DNA from: Tricholomella constricta | Lineage: Eukaryota > Basidiomycota > Agaricomycetes > Agaricales > Lyophyllaceae | Assembly: GCA_013368375.1 (NCBI GenBank) | Contig: JAACJP010000002.1 | Location: 1,922,001 to 1,986,000, forward strand | Length of the DNA stretch: 64,000 nucleotides | Reading direction: 5' to 3' | In this document: piece after piece, positions 63,999 to 64,000 of the stretch | Position numbering within the stretch: the first letter of the stretch is position 1 | How the letters are laid out: every line of letters starts with the position of its first letter | Notes under the pieces: generated by a model | The model's database searches: none | What the model saw: the letters and a program-made list of their open reading frames with translations, nothing else | Told to the model about the DNA's origin: nothing | Translations under genes and position numbers: made by a program

Positions 63999-64000
63999 TT

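Noticed and set aside
1..64000. CRISPR array, bacterial operons or rRNA genes
   Set aside because: No regularly spaced repeats, no ribosome binding sites and no rRNA sequence; spliced genes show that the DNA is eukaryotic nuclear.

Overview
The window is nuclear DNA from a filamentous basidiomycete, most likely an Agaricomycete. Genes carry many short (about 45-65 nt) GT-AG introns. Several families are typical of mushrooms: BTB proteins with a Cys-rich C-terminal half, DUF6533-type seven-helix proteins, a TET/JBP-like 2OG-Fe(II) oxygenase, and Helitron helicases with a spliced companion gene. No organism can be named from the sequence alone.

Layout. 1-5.5 kb: 3' part of a Helitron Rep/helicase gene and its spliced companion. 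5.9-11.1 kb: three tandem BTB-like paralogues, with an F-box/nucleotidyltransferase-like gene (frameshifted) between the first and second. 11.3-23 kb: a gene graveyard. It holds a conserved mushroom gene broken by a stop and a deletion, a C6-type transcription-factor-like gene with three in-frame TAG codons in its Gln-rich tail, an F-box-like gene, and a coiled-coil gene spread over three frames. The 5' part of the coiled-coil gene is duplicated in inverted orientation (610-bp arms at about 13.0 and 19.7 kb). 23.3-30 kb (minus strand): a 5'-truncated, frameshifted psi-factor oxygenase gene and an AMP deaminase pseudogene. A 56-nt intron of the AMP deaminase was invaded by a 2,260-bp terminal-inverted-repeat element (34-bp TIRs, 7-bp target duplication) that carries a spliced cargo gene. 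30.3-38.5 kb: the best-preserved host genes, namely a TET/JBP-like oxygenase, a tRNA-Arg with an intron, a membrane protein, a RAD7 homologue and a DUF6533 protein. 39.0-46.4 kb: an exact head-to-tail dimer of a 3,670-bp DNA transposon, each unit encoding the same 960-residue transposase-like protein. 48-64 kb: nested retroelements. These are a truncated LINE, an LTR fragment, a 5'-truncated minus-strand Ty3/Gypsy pol, and a nearly complete plus-strand Ty3/Gypsy element. The last has a textbook -1 frameshift signal between gag and pol and is followed by antisense genes for a Cys-cluster/helical protein. A second copy of that antisense gene ends the window.

The most promising items are: (1) the Ty3/Gypsy element with a slippery heptamer, spacer and hairpin plus antisense accessory genes; (2) the transposon dimer whose internal junction merges the two terminal repeats; (3) the cargo-bearing TIR element precisely placed in an AMP deaminase intron; (4) the intact TET/JBP-like oxygenase next to transposon-rich DNA; (5) a recurring CAG-to-TAG pattern in decayed genes, which fits C-to-T mutation. 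Family names rest on remembered motifs, not on database searches.
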